From the NCBI GenBank assembly GCA_945897885.1, contig CAMDGU010000001.1, forward strand, positions 1 to 64,000: a DNA stretch of 64,000 nt. Reading direction: 5' to 3'. Shown piece after piece: positions 35,324 through 47,546 of this stretch. A model generated the notes under the pieces. It saw only the letters and a list, made by a program, of their open reading frames with translations. It was not told the origin of the DNA and did no database searches. The translations under genes were made by a program, and so were the position numbers. The stretch comes from Chitinophaga pinensis (lineage in GTDB: Bacteria > Bacteroidota > Bacteroidia > NS11-12g > UBA9320). Position 1 is the first letter of the stretch. Every line of letters begins with the position of its first letter.

Positions 35324-38300
35324 TTGTCAAAAAATATCACATCCACTGAAAGGGTTAATTTTGCAAGTATCGGGAAGGTAATTGATTACCCTGATTTTCT
35401 CGATATTCAAGTACAATCATTCGGAGAATTTTTCCAATTGGAAACTTCTTCAGAGAACAGAAAAAACGAAGGCTTATTTAAAGTTTTTGCCGAGAATTTC
35501 CCTATAACGGATACTCGAAATATTTTCGTTTTGGAATTTTTGGATTACTTTGTTGATCCACCAAGATACAATACAGATGAGTGTATTGAAAGGGGGCTGA
35601 CTTATGCTGTTCCTTTAAAAGCTAAACTAAAACTTTCATGCAACGATATAGAACACGAAGATTTTGAAACTATCGTTCAGGATGTTTATTTAGGACCTAT
35701 TCCCTACATGACACCAAGTGGAACCTTTATTATTAATGGTGCCGAACGTGTTATTGTTTCACAATTGCACCGTTCTCCAGGGGTGTTTTTCGGACAAACT
35801 TACCATTCAAACGGAACGAAACTTTATTCGGCACGTATTATTCCTTTTAAAGGTAGTTGGATAGAATTTGCAACGGATGTAAACAATGTAATGTATGCTT
35901 ATATTGATCGAAAAAAGAAGTTTCCTGTTACTACACTCTTACGTGCCATAGGTTACGAAACGGATAAAGATATTCTTGATATCTTTGGTTTGGCTGAGGA
36001 AATAAAGGTAAGTAAATCAGGGCTTAAGAAGGTTTTAGGTCGTAGGTTGGCAGCAAGGGTTCTTCGTAGTTGGATTGAAGATTTTGTGGATGAGGATACA
36101 GGAGAGGTTGTTTCTATAGAAAGAAATGAAATTATAATCGAGCGTGATACTATTTTAGAGGATCGTCAAATAGATGATATTATTGAGGCAGGCGTTAAAA
36201 CTATAATTTTAACACGTGAGGATGATAATAAAAATGATTTTGCAATAATTCAAAATACGTTACAGAAAGACACTTCAAACTCTGGAAAAGAAGCCGTTGA
36301 GCATATTTATCGTCAATTGCGTAATACTGATCCACCGGATGAGGAAACCGCACGTGGTATTATTGAAAGGCTTTTCTTCTCTGATAAGCGTTATGACTTA
36401 GGAGATGTAGGACGTTATAGAATTAATAAAAAATTAAAACTTGATATTCCTATGGAAACAAAGGTTTTAACAAAACCTGATATTATTTCCATCATCAAGT
36501 TTTTGATCGATTTGAGTAATTCACGTACTGACGTGGATGATATTGACCATTTAAGTAATAGAAGGGTAAGAACAGTTGGCGAACAATTGTATGCGCAATT
36601 TGGAGTAGGATTGGCTCGTATGGCTCGTACAATTCGTGAAAGAATGAATATTCGTGATAATGAGGTTTTCACCCCAACAGATTTGATTAATGCAAGAACG
36701 TTAGCTTCTGTAATTAATTCGTTTTTTGGAACCAATCAGTTATCTCAATTTATGGATCAAACGAATCCATTGGCTGAAATAACTCACAAACGCCGATTAT
36801 CGGCACTTGGACCCGGTGGACTTTCAAGAGACAGAGCTGGTTTTGAGGTTCGTGACGTTCACTATACTCACTACGGTCGTTTATGTACGATTGAAACTCC
36901 AGAGGGACCAAATATTGGTTTGATATCTTCACTTTGTGTACATGCTAAAATTAACACTCTTGGTTTTATTGAAACTCCCTACAGAAAAGTGGAAGGTGGA
37001 AAAGTAGATACGAAGGGTGGAGTGGTTTATTTAAGTGCTGAGGAGGAAGATGGTAAGATAATTGCCCAGGCTAATGCACAATTAGATTCAAGTGGAAATT
37101 TCCAAACAAATGAGGTGAAAGCCAGATTTGAAGGGGATTTTCCAATGGTAGAGCCATCCAAATTACAATTTATGGATGTGGCTCCTAATCAAATTGTGTC
37201 AATAGCGGCATCTTTAATTCCATTTTTGGAACATGATGATGCTAACCGTGCTTTGATGGGATCGAATATGCAACGTCAGGCTGTTCCTTTATTTAGACCT
37301 GAATCTCCTATTGTTGGTACAGGTTTGGAAAAGAAAGTAGCAACAGACTCAAGAACATTGTATCTAGCTGACGGAGAAGGAGTAGTAGAATATGTAGACG
37401 CAACTGAGATAAGAATTCGCTATATTCATACTGAAGAAATGGAATTAGCATCTTTTGGTGGAGAAGTTAAATCCTATAAACTTACTAAGTTCCGTCGTAC
37501 AAATCAAAATACAACTGTAAACTTACGTCCAATTGTTAGTAAAGGACAAAAAGTTAAAGCAGGTGATGTATTGGTAGAAGGCTATGCTACTCAACTAGGA
37601 GAATTGGCATTAGGAAGAAACCTTATGGTAGCTTTTATGCCTTGGCAAGGGTATAACTTTGAGGATGCGATTGTAATATCTGAAAAAGTAGTGAAAGAAG
37701 ATTATTTTACGTCTTTACATATTACCGAGTATGATTTAGAAGTTCGTGATACCAAACGTGGTGAAGAAGAATTAACCAATGATATTCCAAATGTTAGTGA
37801 AGAAGCTACAAAAAATTTGGATGAAAATGGTTTAATTAGAATTGGTGCCAGAGTAAAAGAAGGTGATATCTTAATTGGTAAAATAACCCCTAAAGGTGAA
37901 ACTGAACCATCACCTGAGGAAAAACTATTACGTGCTATTTTTGGTGATAAGGCAGGCGATGTGAAGGATGCTTCTTACAAAGCACCTCCAAGCACTGAAG
38001 GTATAATAGTAGATAAAAAATTATTTAAGAGAACTAAAAAAGACAAAACCTCTAAGGCTGAAGAAAAAGGTCAATTAGTTAAGATAGAAGCGGAGCACGA
38101 AAAAAATATTGCTAAGCTAAAATCAATTCTTATTGATAAATTATTTAAAGTAGTTAATGGAAAAACATCCCAAGGTGTATACAATATTTATGGTGAAGAA
38201 GTTATCTCTAAAGGTACTAAATTTACTTTAAAAAATATTGGAGACATCGATTTCAGTATTGTTTCATACAATAACTGGACGACGGATTCTGAAAAAAATG

Positions 38301-39136
38301 CTTTAATTGTTAGTATTTTTAATAATTACAAGTATAAGTACAATGATATCACAACTGAATTTAAGCGTAAATATTATGCAATCAGTGTAGGAGATGAACT
38401 ACCAACAGGAATTCTTAAGATGGCTAAAGTTTATATTGCCCACAAGCGTAAGCTTAAAGTTGGTGATAAAATGGCCGGTCGTCACGGAAATAAAGGTATA
38501 GTAGCCAAAATCGTTCCTGAAGAGGATATGCCTTTCTTAGAAGATGGTACCCCTGTTGATATCGTTCTTAACCCCCTTGGTGTGCCTTCTCGTATGAACT
38601 TAGGACAGATTTATGAAACTGTATTAGGTTGGGCTGGTAAAGAATTAGGATTAAAGTTTGCTACTCCAATTTTTGATGGTGCTAGCGGTGATGAGATTTG
38701 TGAATATGTTGAAAAAGCAAAACTTCCTAAGTGGGGATATACTCACCTTTACAATGGTTTAACAGGTGAGAGATTTGACCAAAAGACTACTGTGGGTGTT
38801 ATTTATATGCTTAAATTAGGTCACTTAGTTGATGACAAGATGCACGCAAGAAGTATCGGACCATATTCACTTATAACACAACAGCCTTTGGGTGGTAAAG
38901 CTCAATTTGGTGGTCAGCGATTTGGAGAGATGGAGGTTTGGGCACTAGAAGCATTTGGTGCAGCTAATATTCTACGCGAAATTTTAACCATAAAATCAGA
39001 TGATATTATGGGACGTGCCAAAGCTTACGAAGCAATTGTTAAAGGAGATAATCTTGGCGAGCCGGGAATTCCAGAATCCTTCAACGTATTGGTGCACGAA
39101 TTACGAGGATTAGGATTAGATGTAACATTTGAATAA
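35324..39136 (+). CDS. rpoB: RNA polymerase beta subunit
   Basis: 1,270 residues starting at a TTG; the N-terminus [20 protein letters not shown] matches Bacteroidota RpoB. Visible are the rifampicin-pocket segment ([20 protein letters not shown] then LSALGPGG) with the sensitive-type residues, the [10 protein letters not shown] active-site motif, and the C-terminal [20 protein letters not shown]. Catalytic core subunit. 26 bp upstream of rpoC. Confidence 0.98.
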   Translation: MSKNITSTERVNFASIGKVIDYPDFLDIQVQSFGEFFQLETSSENRKNEGLFKVFAENFPITDTRNIFVLEFLDYFVDPPRYNTDECIERGLTYAVPLKAKLKLSCNDIEHEDFETIVQDVYLGPIPYMTPSGTFIINGAERVIVSQLHRSPGVFFGQTYHSNGTKLYSARIIPFKGSWIEFATDVNNVMYAYIDRKKKFPVTTLLRAIGYETDKDILDIFGLAEEIKVSKSGLKKVLGRRLAARVLRSWIEDFVDEDTGEVVSIERNEIIIERDTILEDRQIDDIIEAGVKTIILTREDDNKNDFAIIQNTLQKDTSNSGKEAVEHIYRQLRNTDPPDEETARGIIERLFFSDKRYDLGDVGRYRINKKLKLDIPMETKVLTKPDIISIIKFLIDLSNSRTDVDDIDHLSNRRVRTVGEQLYAQFGVGLARMARTIRERMNIRDNEVFTPTDLINARTLASVINSFFGTNQLSQFMDQTNPLAEITHKRRLSALGPGGLSRDRAGFEVRDVHYTHYGRLCTIETPEGPNIGLISSLCVHAKINTLGFIETPYRKVEGGKVDTKGGVVYLSAEEEDGKIIAQANAQLDSSGNFQTNEVKARFEGDFPMVEPSKLQFMDVAPNQIVSIAASLIPFLEHDDANRALMGSNMQRQAVPLFRPESPIVGTGLEKKVATDSRTLYLADGEGVVEYVDATEIRIRYIHTEEMELASFGGEVKSYKLTKFRRTNQNTTVNLRPIVSKGQKVKAGDVLVEGYATQLGELALGRNLMVAFMPWQGYNFEDAIVISEKVVKEDYFTSLHITEYDLEVRDTKRGEEELTNDIPNVSEEATKNLDENGLIRIGARVKEGDILIGKITPKGETEPSPEEKLLRAIFGDKAGDVKDASYKAPPSTEGIIVDKKLFKRTKKDKTSKAEEKGQLVKIEAEHEKNIAKLKSILIDKLFKVVNGKTSQGVYNIYGEEVISKGTKFTLKNIGDIDFSIVSYNNWTTDSEKNALIVSIFNNYKYKYNDITTEFKRKYYAISVGDELPTGILKMAKVYIAHKRKLKVGDKMAGRHGNKGIVAKIVPEEDMPFLEDGTPVDIVLNPLGVPSRMNLGQIYETVLGWAGKELGLKFATPIFDGASGDEICEYVEKAKLPKWGYTHLYNGLTGERFDQKTTVGVIYMLKLGHLVDDKMHARSIGPYSLITQQPLGGKAQFGGQRFGEMEVWALEAFGAANILREILTIKSDDIMGRAKAYEAIVKGDNLGEPGIPESFNVLVHELRGLGLDVTFE

Positions 39137-39162
39137 CTATTTTTTATTTTTAAGAAGAAAAC

Positions 39163-42100
39163 ATGTCATTTAATAAAAAAGATTTAAGATTAAAAAGCAA
39201 TTTCACCCAAATTAGAATAAGTTTAGCTTCGCCTGAAATTATTCTGCAGCGTTCATACGGTGAAGTAATAAAACCAGAAACAATTAACTACCGTTCATAT
39301 AAACCAGAAATGGGGGGATTATTCTGTGAAAGAATATTCGGACCTGTTAAGGATTATGAATGTCATTGCGGTAAATACAAACGTATTCGCTATAAGGGAA
39401 TCGTTTGTGACCGCTGTGGTGTAGAGGTAACCGAGAAAAAAGTTAGACGCGAAAGAATGGGCCACATTGAATTAGTGGTTCCCGTAGCCCATATTTGGTA
39501 TTTCCGTTCATTACCCAATAAAATAGGTTACTTACTAGGTTTACCAACAAAAAAATTGGATATGCTTATTTACTACGAACGCTATGTAGTAATTCAAGCG
39601 GGTGTAAAGGCTGAAGATGGTGTGAATTATCTTGACTTTTTAACTGAAGAGGAATATTTAGATATACTTGATACATTACCAAAGGATAATTTTTACTTAG
39701 ATGATAAAGACCCTAATAAATTTATCGCCAAAATGGGTGGTGATGCAATGTGGGAGTTATTATCACGTATTAAGTTAGATGAACTTTCTTATGGTTTAAG
39801 ACATCAGGCTGCAAATGAAACTTCACAACAACGTAAAGCAGAGGCTTTAAAGCGTTTGAAAGTAATTAGCAGTTTCCGTGATTCAAATTCTCGTTTTGAA
39901 AATCGTCCCGAGTGGATGATTTTGAAAATGTTACCTGTTATTCCTCCTGAATTACGTCCTTTAGTCCCATTAGAAGGTGGACGTTTTGCGACATCGGATT
40001 TAAATGATTTGTATCGTCGTGTTATTATTCGTAACAACCGTTTAAAGCGATTGATAGAAATTAAAGCTCCTGAAGTAATTTTACGTAACGAAAAGCGTAT
40101 GCTTCAAGAGTCGGTAGATTCATTATTGGATAATACCCGTCGGGCAAATGCTGTAAAATCAGAAGGTAACCGTCCATTAAAATCTTTAAGTGATATGCTA
40201 AAAGGTAAGCAGGGCCGTTTCCGTCAAAATCTTTTAGGAAAAAGGGTTGACTACTCTGGTCGTTCGGTAATTGTGGTAGGACCATGGTTGAAATTACATG
40301 AGTGTGGTTTGCCTAAAGGTATGGCTGCAGAGTTATTTAAACCTTTTATTATTCGTCGTTTAATTGAACGTGGGGTTGTAAAAACAGTTAAATCTGCTAA
40401 GAAAATAGTTGACAGAAAAGACCCTGTAATATGGGAAATTCTTGAAAATATATTGAAAGGACACCCTATTATGTTAAACAGGGCTCCTACACTTCACAGA
40501 TTGGGTATCCAATCTTTCCAACCAAAATTGGTTGAAGGAAAAGCTATTCAATTGCATCCATTAACTTGTACAGGTTTTAACGCGGATTTTGACGGTGACC
40601 AGATGGCTGTTCACGTCCCTTTGGGACATGCAGCAATTTTGGAAGCTCAACTTTTAATGCTTGCACCTCATAATATTTTGAATCCTGCTAATGGTGCTCC
40701 TATTGCCGTTCCCTCTCAGGACATGGTTTTGGGCTTGTATTACATGACCAAAATTAGAAAAAGCACTAAAGAGCATCCTGTAAAAGGTGAAGGCATGACT
40801 TTCTATTCAGACGAAGAAGTTACTATAGCCTTCAACGAAGGAAAAATAGATCTTCACGCAATTATCAAGATTAAAACTGTCGTTCGTGAGAATAAAGAAT
40901 TAGTTACTAAAATAATTGAAACAGGAGTTGGTAGAGTATTGTTCAATCAATTTGTACCAAAAGAAGTTGGATTTATCAATTTGGTTTTAACCAAAAAATC
41001 ACTAAGAGATATTATTGGAGATTTGGTAAAAATGACAGGAATTGCTGTAACTGCTGAGTTTCTTGATAATATTAAAGACCTAGGATTTAAATTCTCTTTC
41101 AAAGGTGGATTATCATTTAACATTGCTGATATTCCTGTTCCTGTAGAAAAGGATAGTTTGGTGGCTAACGCTAAAAAAGAAGTTGAAGAAGTTTGGAGTA
41201 ATTATAATAATGGATTTATAACGAACAACGAACGATACAATCAGGTAATTGACATCTGGACACGTGTAAACTCAAAAGTTTCTGATGCCCTTATTAAACA
41301 ATTAACTGGTGACAACCAAGGATTTAATCCAATATTTATGATGTTGGATTCAGGAGCGAGGGGTTCTAAAGAGCAGATTCGTCAGTTGGGTGGTATGAGG
41401 GGATTGATGGCAAAACCACAAAAGAAAGTTGGTGGAGGCGGAGGTGAAATTATCGAGAATCCGATTTTATCAAACTTTAAAGACGGACTTTCGGTATTAG
41501 AATACTTTATTTCTACCCACGGTGCTCGTAAAGGTTTGGCGGATACGGCTTTGAAAACAGCTGATGCGGGTTATTTAACACGTCGTTTACATGATGTGGC
41601 ACAAGATGTTGTAATCTCAATTGAGGATTGCCAAACATTGCGTGGTATTGAAATGACTGCCTTAAAAGATAATGAAGAAGTTGTAGAATCATTGTACGAA
41701 AGAATTTTAGGGCGTTCTTGTCTCTATGATATTCATAATCCATTAACAGGCGAACTAATTTGTGTAGCCGGTTCTGAACTTACTGAAGATATTTGTGAGC
41801 AAATAGAAAATTCACCTATTGAAACTGTAGAAATTCGTTCAGTACTTACTTGCGAATCTAAAGCGGGTGTTTGTGTAAAATGTTACGGAAGAAACTTAGC
41901 TTCGGGTAGAGTGGTTCAAAATGGTGAAGCTGTGGGTGTAATTGCTGCACAGTCAATCGGTGAACCGGGAACTCAGCTTACACTTCGTACATTCCACACG
42001 GGTGGTGCGGCTTCGGGTATTGCATCTGAGTCTACCATGTTTGCAAAATTTGGAGGAAGAGCTGAATTTGATGGCGTAAAAACTGTTAAAACAACCGATG

Positions 42101-43476
42101 ATGATGGTGAAGAAATTACTGTAGTAATTGGTCGTTCAGGTGAGGTAAGAATTATGGATGACAAAGAAGCTGATCCAATTATTACAATGAACATTCCTTA
42201 CGGTGCACATTTATTAATCAAAGACGGTCAAAAAATTAATAAAGGTGATGCGGTTTGTAAGTGGGATCCATTTAACGCGGTAATTGTTAGTGATGTTCCC
42301 GGAAAAGTATTGTACAAGGACATCGTTGACGGATTAACTTACCGTGAAGAAATAGACGAGCAAACAGGTCACGTAGAAAAGGTGATGATTGAGAGCAAGG
42401 ACAAAAAACTGGTTCCTGTTCTTGAATTAACCGGAAAAGGTGATGAAATTATTAAAGAATTTAACTTACCTGTTGGTGCACATATCGTTGTTGAAAATGG
42501 AGAAAAAATCAAAATAGGAACTATTTTGGTGAAAATTCCAAGAACGCTTGGTAAAACAGGTGATATCACAGGAGGTTTGCCACGTGTAACAGAATTATTT
42601 GAAGCACGTAACCCTTCAAACCCTGCCATTGTTTCTGAGATTGAAGGTATCGTAATTTACGGTGGTATCAAACGTGGAAACAGGGAGATTACCATCGAAT
42701 CAAAAGATGGCTTAAAGAAAAAGTACTTAGTACCTTTATCTAAGCACATTTTGGTTCAGGATGGTGACTTTATAAAAGCAGGTTTCCCATTATCAGATGG
42801 TGCTATTACTCCGCAGGATATTTTAAGTATTCAAGGACCAGGTGCTGTTCAACGTTATATCCTTAATGGTATTCAAGAGGTTTACCGTTTACAAGGTGTA
42901 AAAATTAACGATAAGCATATTGAGGTTATCGTTCGCCAGATGATGCAAAAAGTACAGATTGTAGAACCTGGAGATACAAAATTCCTTGAAGGTGAATATG
43001 TTGAAAAACTTGACTTTAAAGAAGAAAACGACCATATCTATGATCAAAAAGTAGTTGTGGAAGAAGGAGATAGCACGAATTTAAAACCAGGACAGATTGT
43101 AAGTTTACGTCGTTTGCGTGATGAAAACTCAATGCTACGTCGTAAGGACATGAAAATTGTTCAGGTTCGTGATGCTGTTCCAGCTACATCCTCTCCATTG
43201 TTGATGGGTATTACCCGTTCATCATTGGGTACATACAGTTGGTTAAGTGCTGCATCGTTCCAGGAAACAACCAAAGTATTAAACGAAGCTGCAATTGCCG
43301 GTAAAGTTGATGAAATGTTAGGTTTGAAAGAAAACGTAATTACAGGACATCTTATTCCAGCCGGCACCGGAATGAGAAGCTACCAAAATTTGGTTGTAGG
43401 TTCTCGTGAGGAGTACGATCTTCTTATGGCTTCAAAGGAGGCAGATAAGGAAGAAGTTGTAGAAATGTCACAATAG
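39163..43476 (+). CDS. rpoC: RNA polymerase beta' subunit
   Basis: 1,437 residues. N-terminal zinc-binding cysteines 67, 69, 82 and 85 ([20 protein letters not shown]), the absolutely conserved NADFDGDQM metal-binding loop of the active site near residue 475, the second zinc site ([13 protein letters not shown]) and the trigger-loop region are all present. Forms the catalytic clamp with beta. The small DUF3467 gene follows. Confidence 0.98.
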   Translation: MSFNKKDLRLKSNFTQIRISLASPEIILQRSYGEVIKPETINYRSYKPEMGGLFCERIFGPVKDYECHCGKYKRIRYKGIVCDRCGVEVTEKKVRRERMGHIELVVPVAHIWYFRSLPNKIGYLLGLPTKKLDMLIYYERYVVIQAGVKAEDGVNYLDFLTEEEYLDILDTLPKDNFYLDDKDPNKFIAKMGGDAMWELLSRIKLDELSYGLRHQAANETSQQRKAEALKRLKVISSFRDSNSRFENRPEWMILKMLPVIPPELRPLVPLEGGRFATSDLNDLYRRVIIRNNRLKRLIEIKAPEVILRNEKRMLQESVDSLLDNTRRANAVKSEGNRPLKSLSDMLKGKQGRFRQNLLGKRVDYSGRSVIVVGPWLKLHECGLPKGMAAELFKPFIIRRLIERGVVKTVKSAKKIVDRKDPVIWEILENILKGHPIMLNRAPTLHRLGIQSFQPKLVEGKAIQLHPLTCTGFNADFDGDQMAVHVPLGHAAILEAQLLMLAPHNILNPANGAPIAVPSQDMVLGLYYMTKIRKSTKEHPVKGEGMTFYSDEEVTIAFNEGKIDLHAIIKIKTVVRENKELVTKIIETGVGRVLFNQFVPKEVGFINLVLTKKSLRDIIGDLVKMTGIAVTAEFLDNIKDLGFKFSFKGGLSFNIADIPVPVEKDSLVANAKKEVEEVWSNYNNGFITNNERYNQVIDIWTRVNSKVSDALIKQLTGDNQGFNPIFMMLDSGARGSKEQIRQLGGMRGLMAKPQKKVGGGGGEIIENPILSNFKDGLSVLEYFISTHGARKGLADTALKTADAGYLTRRLHDVAQDVVISIEDCQTLRGIEMTALKDNEEVVESLYERILGRSCLYDIHNPLTGELICVAGSELTEDICEQIENSPIETVEIRSVLTCESKAGVCVKCYGRNLASGRVVQNGEAVGVIAAQSIGEPGTQLTLRTFHTGGAASGIASESTMFAKFGGRAEFDGVKTVKTTDDDGEEITVVIGRSGEVRIMDDKEADPIITMNIPYGAHLLIKDGQKINKGDAVCKWDPFNAVIVSDVPGKVLYKDIVDGLTYREEIDEQTGHVEKVMIESKDKKLVPVLELTGKGDEIIKEFNLPVGAHIVVENGEKIKIGTILVKIPRTLGKTGDITGGLPRVTELFEARNPSNPAIVSEIEGIVIYGGIKRGNREITIESKDGLKKKYLVPLSKHILVQDGDFIKAGFPLSDGAITPQDILSIQGPGAVQRYILNGIQEVYRLQGVKINDKHIEVIVRQMMQKVQIVEPGDTKFLEGEYVEKLDFKEENDHIYDQKVVVEEGDSTNLKPGQIVSLRRLRDENSMLRRKDMKIVQVRDAVPATSSPLLMGITRSSLGTYSWLSAASFQETTKVLNEAAIAGKVDEMLGLKENVITGHLIPAGTGMRSYQNLVVGSREEYDLLMASKEADKEEVVEMSQ

Positions 43477-43488
43477 AATTTAGACTTT

Positions 43489-43527
43489 TAGATGTTAGAT
43501 ATAAGATTTTTTTATATCTAACATCTA
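43489..43527. repeat. Perfect 15-bp inverted repeat after rpoC
   Basis: Bases 43489-43503 (tagatgttagatata) pair perfectly with 43513-43527 around a 9-nt loop. A third, partial copy of the right arm (ctaataatctaacatcc) follows at 43532-43548. AT-rich, with no terminal U-run, so probably a processing or spacer structure rather than a terminator. Confidence 0.75.
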
Positions 43528-43558
43528 ATTTCTAATAATCTAACATCCTTTTAAAAAA

Positions 43559-43873
43559 ATGGCAAATAAAGAAAACGAAAATCAAATAGATATTGAATTA
43601 TCAGAAGAAGTAGCCGAAGGGATTTATTCTAATTTAGCTATCATATCTCATTCCAATGCTGAGTTTGTAGTGGATTTTGTAAGAATGCTTCCAGGAGTGC
43701 CAAAAGCAAAAGTTAAGTCACGAATTGTTTTAACACCTCAGCATGCCAAACGCTTATTACTGGCATTGGGTGAAAATATCAATAAGTACGAAGATATTTT
43801 TGGAACTATAGAAATGCATGAAGGTCAGCAAGGATTCCCAATGAATTTTAGCGGGCCAATGGGCGAAGCTTAG
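43559..43873 (+). CDS. DUF3467 small protein
   Basis: 104 residues. VAEGIYSNLAIISHSNAEFV and the FVRMLPGVPKAKVKSRIVLT motif identify DUF3467, a small protein found next to rpoC in Bacteroidota. No experimental function that I can name. 82 bp after rpoC, with a perfect inverted repeat between them, and followed by a terminator. Confidence 0.92.
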   Translation: MANKENENQIDIELSEEVAEGIYSNLAIISHSNAEFVVDFVRMLPGVPKAKVKSRIVLTPQHAKRLLLALGENINKYEDIFGTIEMHEGQQGFPMNFSGPMGEA

Positions 43874-43891
43874 AAAAATTTATAAATGCTT

Positions 43892-43929
43892 AAAAAAAGG
43901 TTTGGTTCTGTAAGAATCAAACCTTTTTT
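43892..43929 (+). terminator. Intrinsic terminator after the rpo block
   Basis: Stem 43892-43908 / 43914-43929 (aaaaaaaggtttggttc with its complement, one G-T pair), 5-nt loop, ending in a T-run. It closes the rpoBC-DUF3467 transcript. Confidence 0.88.
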
Positions 43930-44070
43930 ATTTCAACGATTTTATGTTTTGCCGCATCATTATTAATGGTAAGAAATGCCATATTAATGCAAAAGTTTGT
44001 AAAAACATCAGATTAGGTCGCAACCTATTGTATGTTTAGCTATCTAATCTTAAATGAACAAGCCAAACAC

Positions 44071-47000
44071 ATGAATCTAAAATTACTTGCATTAGTATTT
44101 AGTCTATTTTTCTGCTTTACTTCTAAGGCTAATCATTTAGTAGGAGGAGAAATAACTTATAAGTATTTAGGCAGTCAGAAATTTGACGTTACTTTTAAAT
44201 TTTATAGAGATTGCAGGGGAGGATCTTTAATTTCACCAAGCTTTAAATTGTTAGATGTAAATACAACTAAAGAATTAAAGCTTAATGCAAGTTTGGTAGG
44301 TATTCGTGATATTTCCAATGTATGTGATACATTTACTAAAAAGTGTAATCCTTCAAATAAACCCATAAGCACTTCTGCACCAATATTTGAGGAGCATGTT
44401 TATACCTATCAAATTGACTTTAATGGAAATGAATCAAGTTTTAATAAAGTCTGCCTATTAAAAATAGGAATGGGACAATGTTGCAGGCCTTCTAATTTGA
44501 CTACAGGTGGGTCTGGTAATGATTTTTGGGTTACAGCCAGTCTAAATTTATGCACTGCACAAAGAAATTCTTCTCCAGTTTTTTTAACTTCTCCAGTTTT
44601 AAGCCTCTGTTGCAACCAACCAGCATATTTTAGTTATACAGCGGCTGACACTATCGATAGAGATTCACTTTCATATTCACTAACCGAACCAATGCAAAAT
44701 TGGTTTAACAAAGTGGATTGGTCATCTTCACGCAACTTTAAAAGCCCATTAGAAGACTATTGGCCAATAGGTTATGATAAAAGGAAAGGAGCTAATCCTA
44801 ATGTTAATCCCCCAATTGGGACTTATTTTGATGAATACGATGGAGGAATTATTTTTACACCAACCAATTGTTCGGAGATAACAAAATTGGCTATAAAAGT
44901 AATCGAATGGCGAAAAGACAGTATAGGTAATATAAAGTTATAGGAGATATTACACGTGATATCATTTTAAATATTATTACTTGTCCTGATAATAATTCTC
45001 CACTGCTTTATGGACCTTACAAATATGAAGTATGTGCAGGAAATCAAATTTGTTTTACTATTACATCAGATGATAAACAGTTTATACCTGCCCCACCCAA
45101 AAAACCGAGTCCACCAGATACTGTATCCCTGAGTTGGAATAATCCTATTAAAAATGCTTCATTGAGTATTATTGATCCTAAAGAGAGACTTCAAAAAATA
45201 AGATTTTGTTGGACGCCAAAGGAGTCTGACGTAAGTGATATTCCACATGTATTTAAAGTAACAGCTGAAGATAATCATTGCCCTAGTGGTTTAAGGACAA
45301 TTAAATCTTATTCAATTCGGGTTAAGCCAATTGCAAAAGCAAAGTTTTTAACAAAAGCAATTGCAGATAACAAGGTAGCTTTGGAAAGTCAGGTTATTAA
45401 AAACAGTGGAACTCCAATTTATTTATGGGAAATTGTTGATACATCAGGAAAAGTTATTTCTAATACCAACAGTTTCTATTTTTTAAAAACAAAATCACAT
45501 AAATCGTTTTCATCTAAGGATACTGTTGTTTTCAGAAAAAAGGGAATATACTTTATTCGTCATACAATAAATTATTCACCAGGGAATTGTCCTTCAATGT
45601 ATTTTGATACGGTAAAAGTACCAGAGGTTATGGATATTACATTCTTAATTACTTCAGATACAGCGGTTTGCATAGGGGCTGGGCTTGATTTTAATGCTAA
45701 GGTTATAAATGCAATAGCACCCTATACCTTTAAATGGGGAAAAGGAACACCTACGTCATCAAACTATTTATATTATAAAGTTCTTTGCGACAGTCTAATG
45801 GAATTGGAGGTAACTGACGCAAAAGGTCAAAAGATGTATAGTTGGTGTAATATAAAAATATTAAAAAGTACCTTAGATGCAGGATTAAATAAAGTCGTTT
45901 GTAAAAGCGACAGTATTTCTTTAATTGCTGTTGCAACAAATTTTTCCAAGGCTATTTCATGGTCTTGGTTTTTCAAAGGGATTAATATAGGTAGTCAAAA
46001 TATGACTAAGGCTTCCGCATCAGGCTACTATTTTGTTGAAGCTAAAGATAGTTCTGGATGTTTTTCAAAGGACAGTGTTTTGGTGACAAATTTTCCAACT
46101 CCTACCATCAAAATTTATGACAGCAGTTATTGTCAGAATAAAAATACTTTAAATCAAATAGAATTGATAAAATCGCCAAGCAACATCAATCTTTATAAAA
46201 ATGTGCAATGGCAACTTTTAAAGACTTTGAAAAACGCTAAAGGGTTGGATAATAACCTTTCCGATTTGCTTTCGGATTTAGATACAACCACAAAATATAA
46301 TTTTTCGCTTACCTTTGATAAATCAAGAGTAAGCCTCGGAACAAAAAGCAAGGATTCTTTAATTTTTTCAATTCAAGTTACTGATTCAAACAAATGCAAG
46401 GCTAATGACACTATAATTATTGTTATTCAAAAATCGCCAACGCAGAATTTTAAATATCAAAATATAAAATTTTGCAGAAGTGAAGTTGTGGATTTGGATA
46501 GTTTGGTAAATGAGGATGGTGAAAGCCGGAAATGGTTTAAAGTAAACGAACCGGGTTATAGTGTTTATCCGTTAATCGGTGAAGTAAAAGATGGAATAAT
46601 CAATTCTTCAAATTTTAATAAACAAGGCGGATTTTATAAAGTAAACTTGTTATCAAAAACAGGAGATTGTGAAACTAAAGGCTACTTGGATTTAGATGTA
46701 ATACCAATGCCAATCCCATTAATTGTAAAAACGGAGCTTAAAGATTCTGTTAAATTTACAGATAAATCATTGTATCAAACATCACGTTTTTGGTATTTGG
46801 ATACTTTGTTTGTATCAAATGGCGTGAATATTACTTTATATAAAAATGTAGCAACAGGTAAATCAATAATGTTAAGATTATCTAATTTTAAATGTTCTAT
46901 GGACACCGTCTTTTCTTATAAAATGCTTGAAATGAGTTCTTTCAAAAATGATTTAATAACTATCTATCCCAATCCGGTCACCCAAAATCTAACCATAGAA

Positions 47001-47180
47001 ATAGGGGAAAGGAAACCTTACCAGTTGAAGGTATTAAATGTGCTTGGTCAAATTGTATTACAAAAGGATGTTTATTTACCTGAAGAAACTTTGGATGTAG
47101 CGAATTTTAGTAATGGGGTTTATACATTAGAAATTTCAGATAAGGATATTACGAGTCGATTGAAATTTATAAAGGAGTAA
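44071..47180 (+). pseudogene. Frameshifted large T9SS type A cargo protein
   Basis: Read in one frame from the signal-peptide Met at 44071 (MNLKLLALVFSLFFCFTSKA) the protein ends at 44943 after SIGNIKL. The continuation IGDITRDIILNIITCPDNNS is in the -1 frame and runs to 47180. Restoring one base (aagtta to aaggtta near 44937) gives an uninterrupted ~1,037-residue protein collinear with the intact paralogue at 58453-61569. Domains: N-terminal HLVGGEITYKYLGSQKFDVT plus FYRDCRGG family module, then Ig/PKD-like units, then a type A T9SS sorting domain (IYPNPVTQNLTIEI to the end). Either a real deletion or a consensus error. No classical slippery heptamer is present. Confidence 0.85.
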
Positions 47181-47246
47181 TTTTTTAAAGTTTTTTTTGT
47201 AAACAAAAGGGCAATAAACATTCCTTAAAAATCATTAAAATTTTCC

Positions 47247-47278
47247 CTTGCCTATTTATTCTAAAAAATTAATCTTTG
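47247..47278 (+). promoter_or_regulatory. Putative acpP promoter
   Basis: CTTG (47247-47250) and AATCTTTG (47271-47278, one mismatch from TAnnTTTG) separated by 20 nt; transcription would start near 47285, giving an ~18-nt leader for the acpP ATG at 47303. Confidence 0.5.
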
Positions 47279-47302
47279 CCCAATAATATAAAACTAAAAA
47301 AA

Positions 47303-47539
47303 ATGTCAGACATTTCATCACGCGTTAAAGCCATTATAGTTGACAAACTTGGCGTAGAAGAATCAGAAGTTACAACAGAAGCCAGTTTCACAAACGATCT
47401 TGGAGCTGATTCATTAGACACTGTAGAGTTAATCATGGAATTTGAAAAAGAATTCAATATTGCTATTCCAGACGACCAAGCTGAAAAGATTGGAACAGTT
47501 GGTCAGGCAGTAGATTATATTTCAGCAAACGTAAAGTAA
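47303..47539 (+). CDS. acpP: Acyl carrier protein
   Basis: 78 residues from [12 protein letters not shown]; an upstream in-frame Met at 47276 lies within the promoter region and is unlikely. The phosphopantetheine attachment site [10 protein letters not shown] has Ser37. Carries acyl intermediates in type II fatty acid synthesis, working with FabF encoded 7 bp downstream. Confidence 0.97.
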   Translation: MSDISSRVKAIIVDKLGVEESEVTTEASFTNDLGADSLDTVELIMEFEKEFNIAIPDDQAEKIGTVGQAVDYISANVK

Positions 47540-47546
47540 AAATCTT

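Noticed and set aside
44930-44945. Programmed -1 ribosomal frameshift joining the two halves of the 44-kb cargo gene
   Set aside because: The join is at ATA AAG TTA TAG; there is no X XXY YYZ heptamer and no strong downstream structure. The intact paralogue has no such arrangement, so an error or mutation is simpler.
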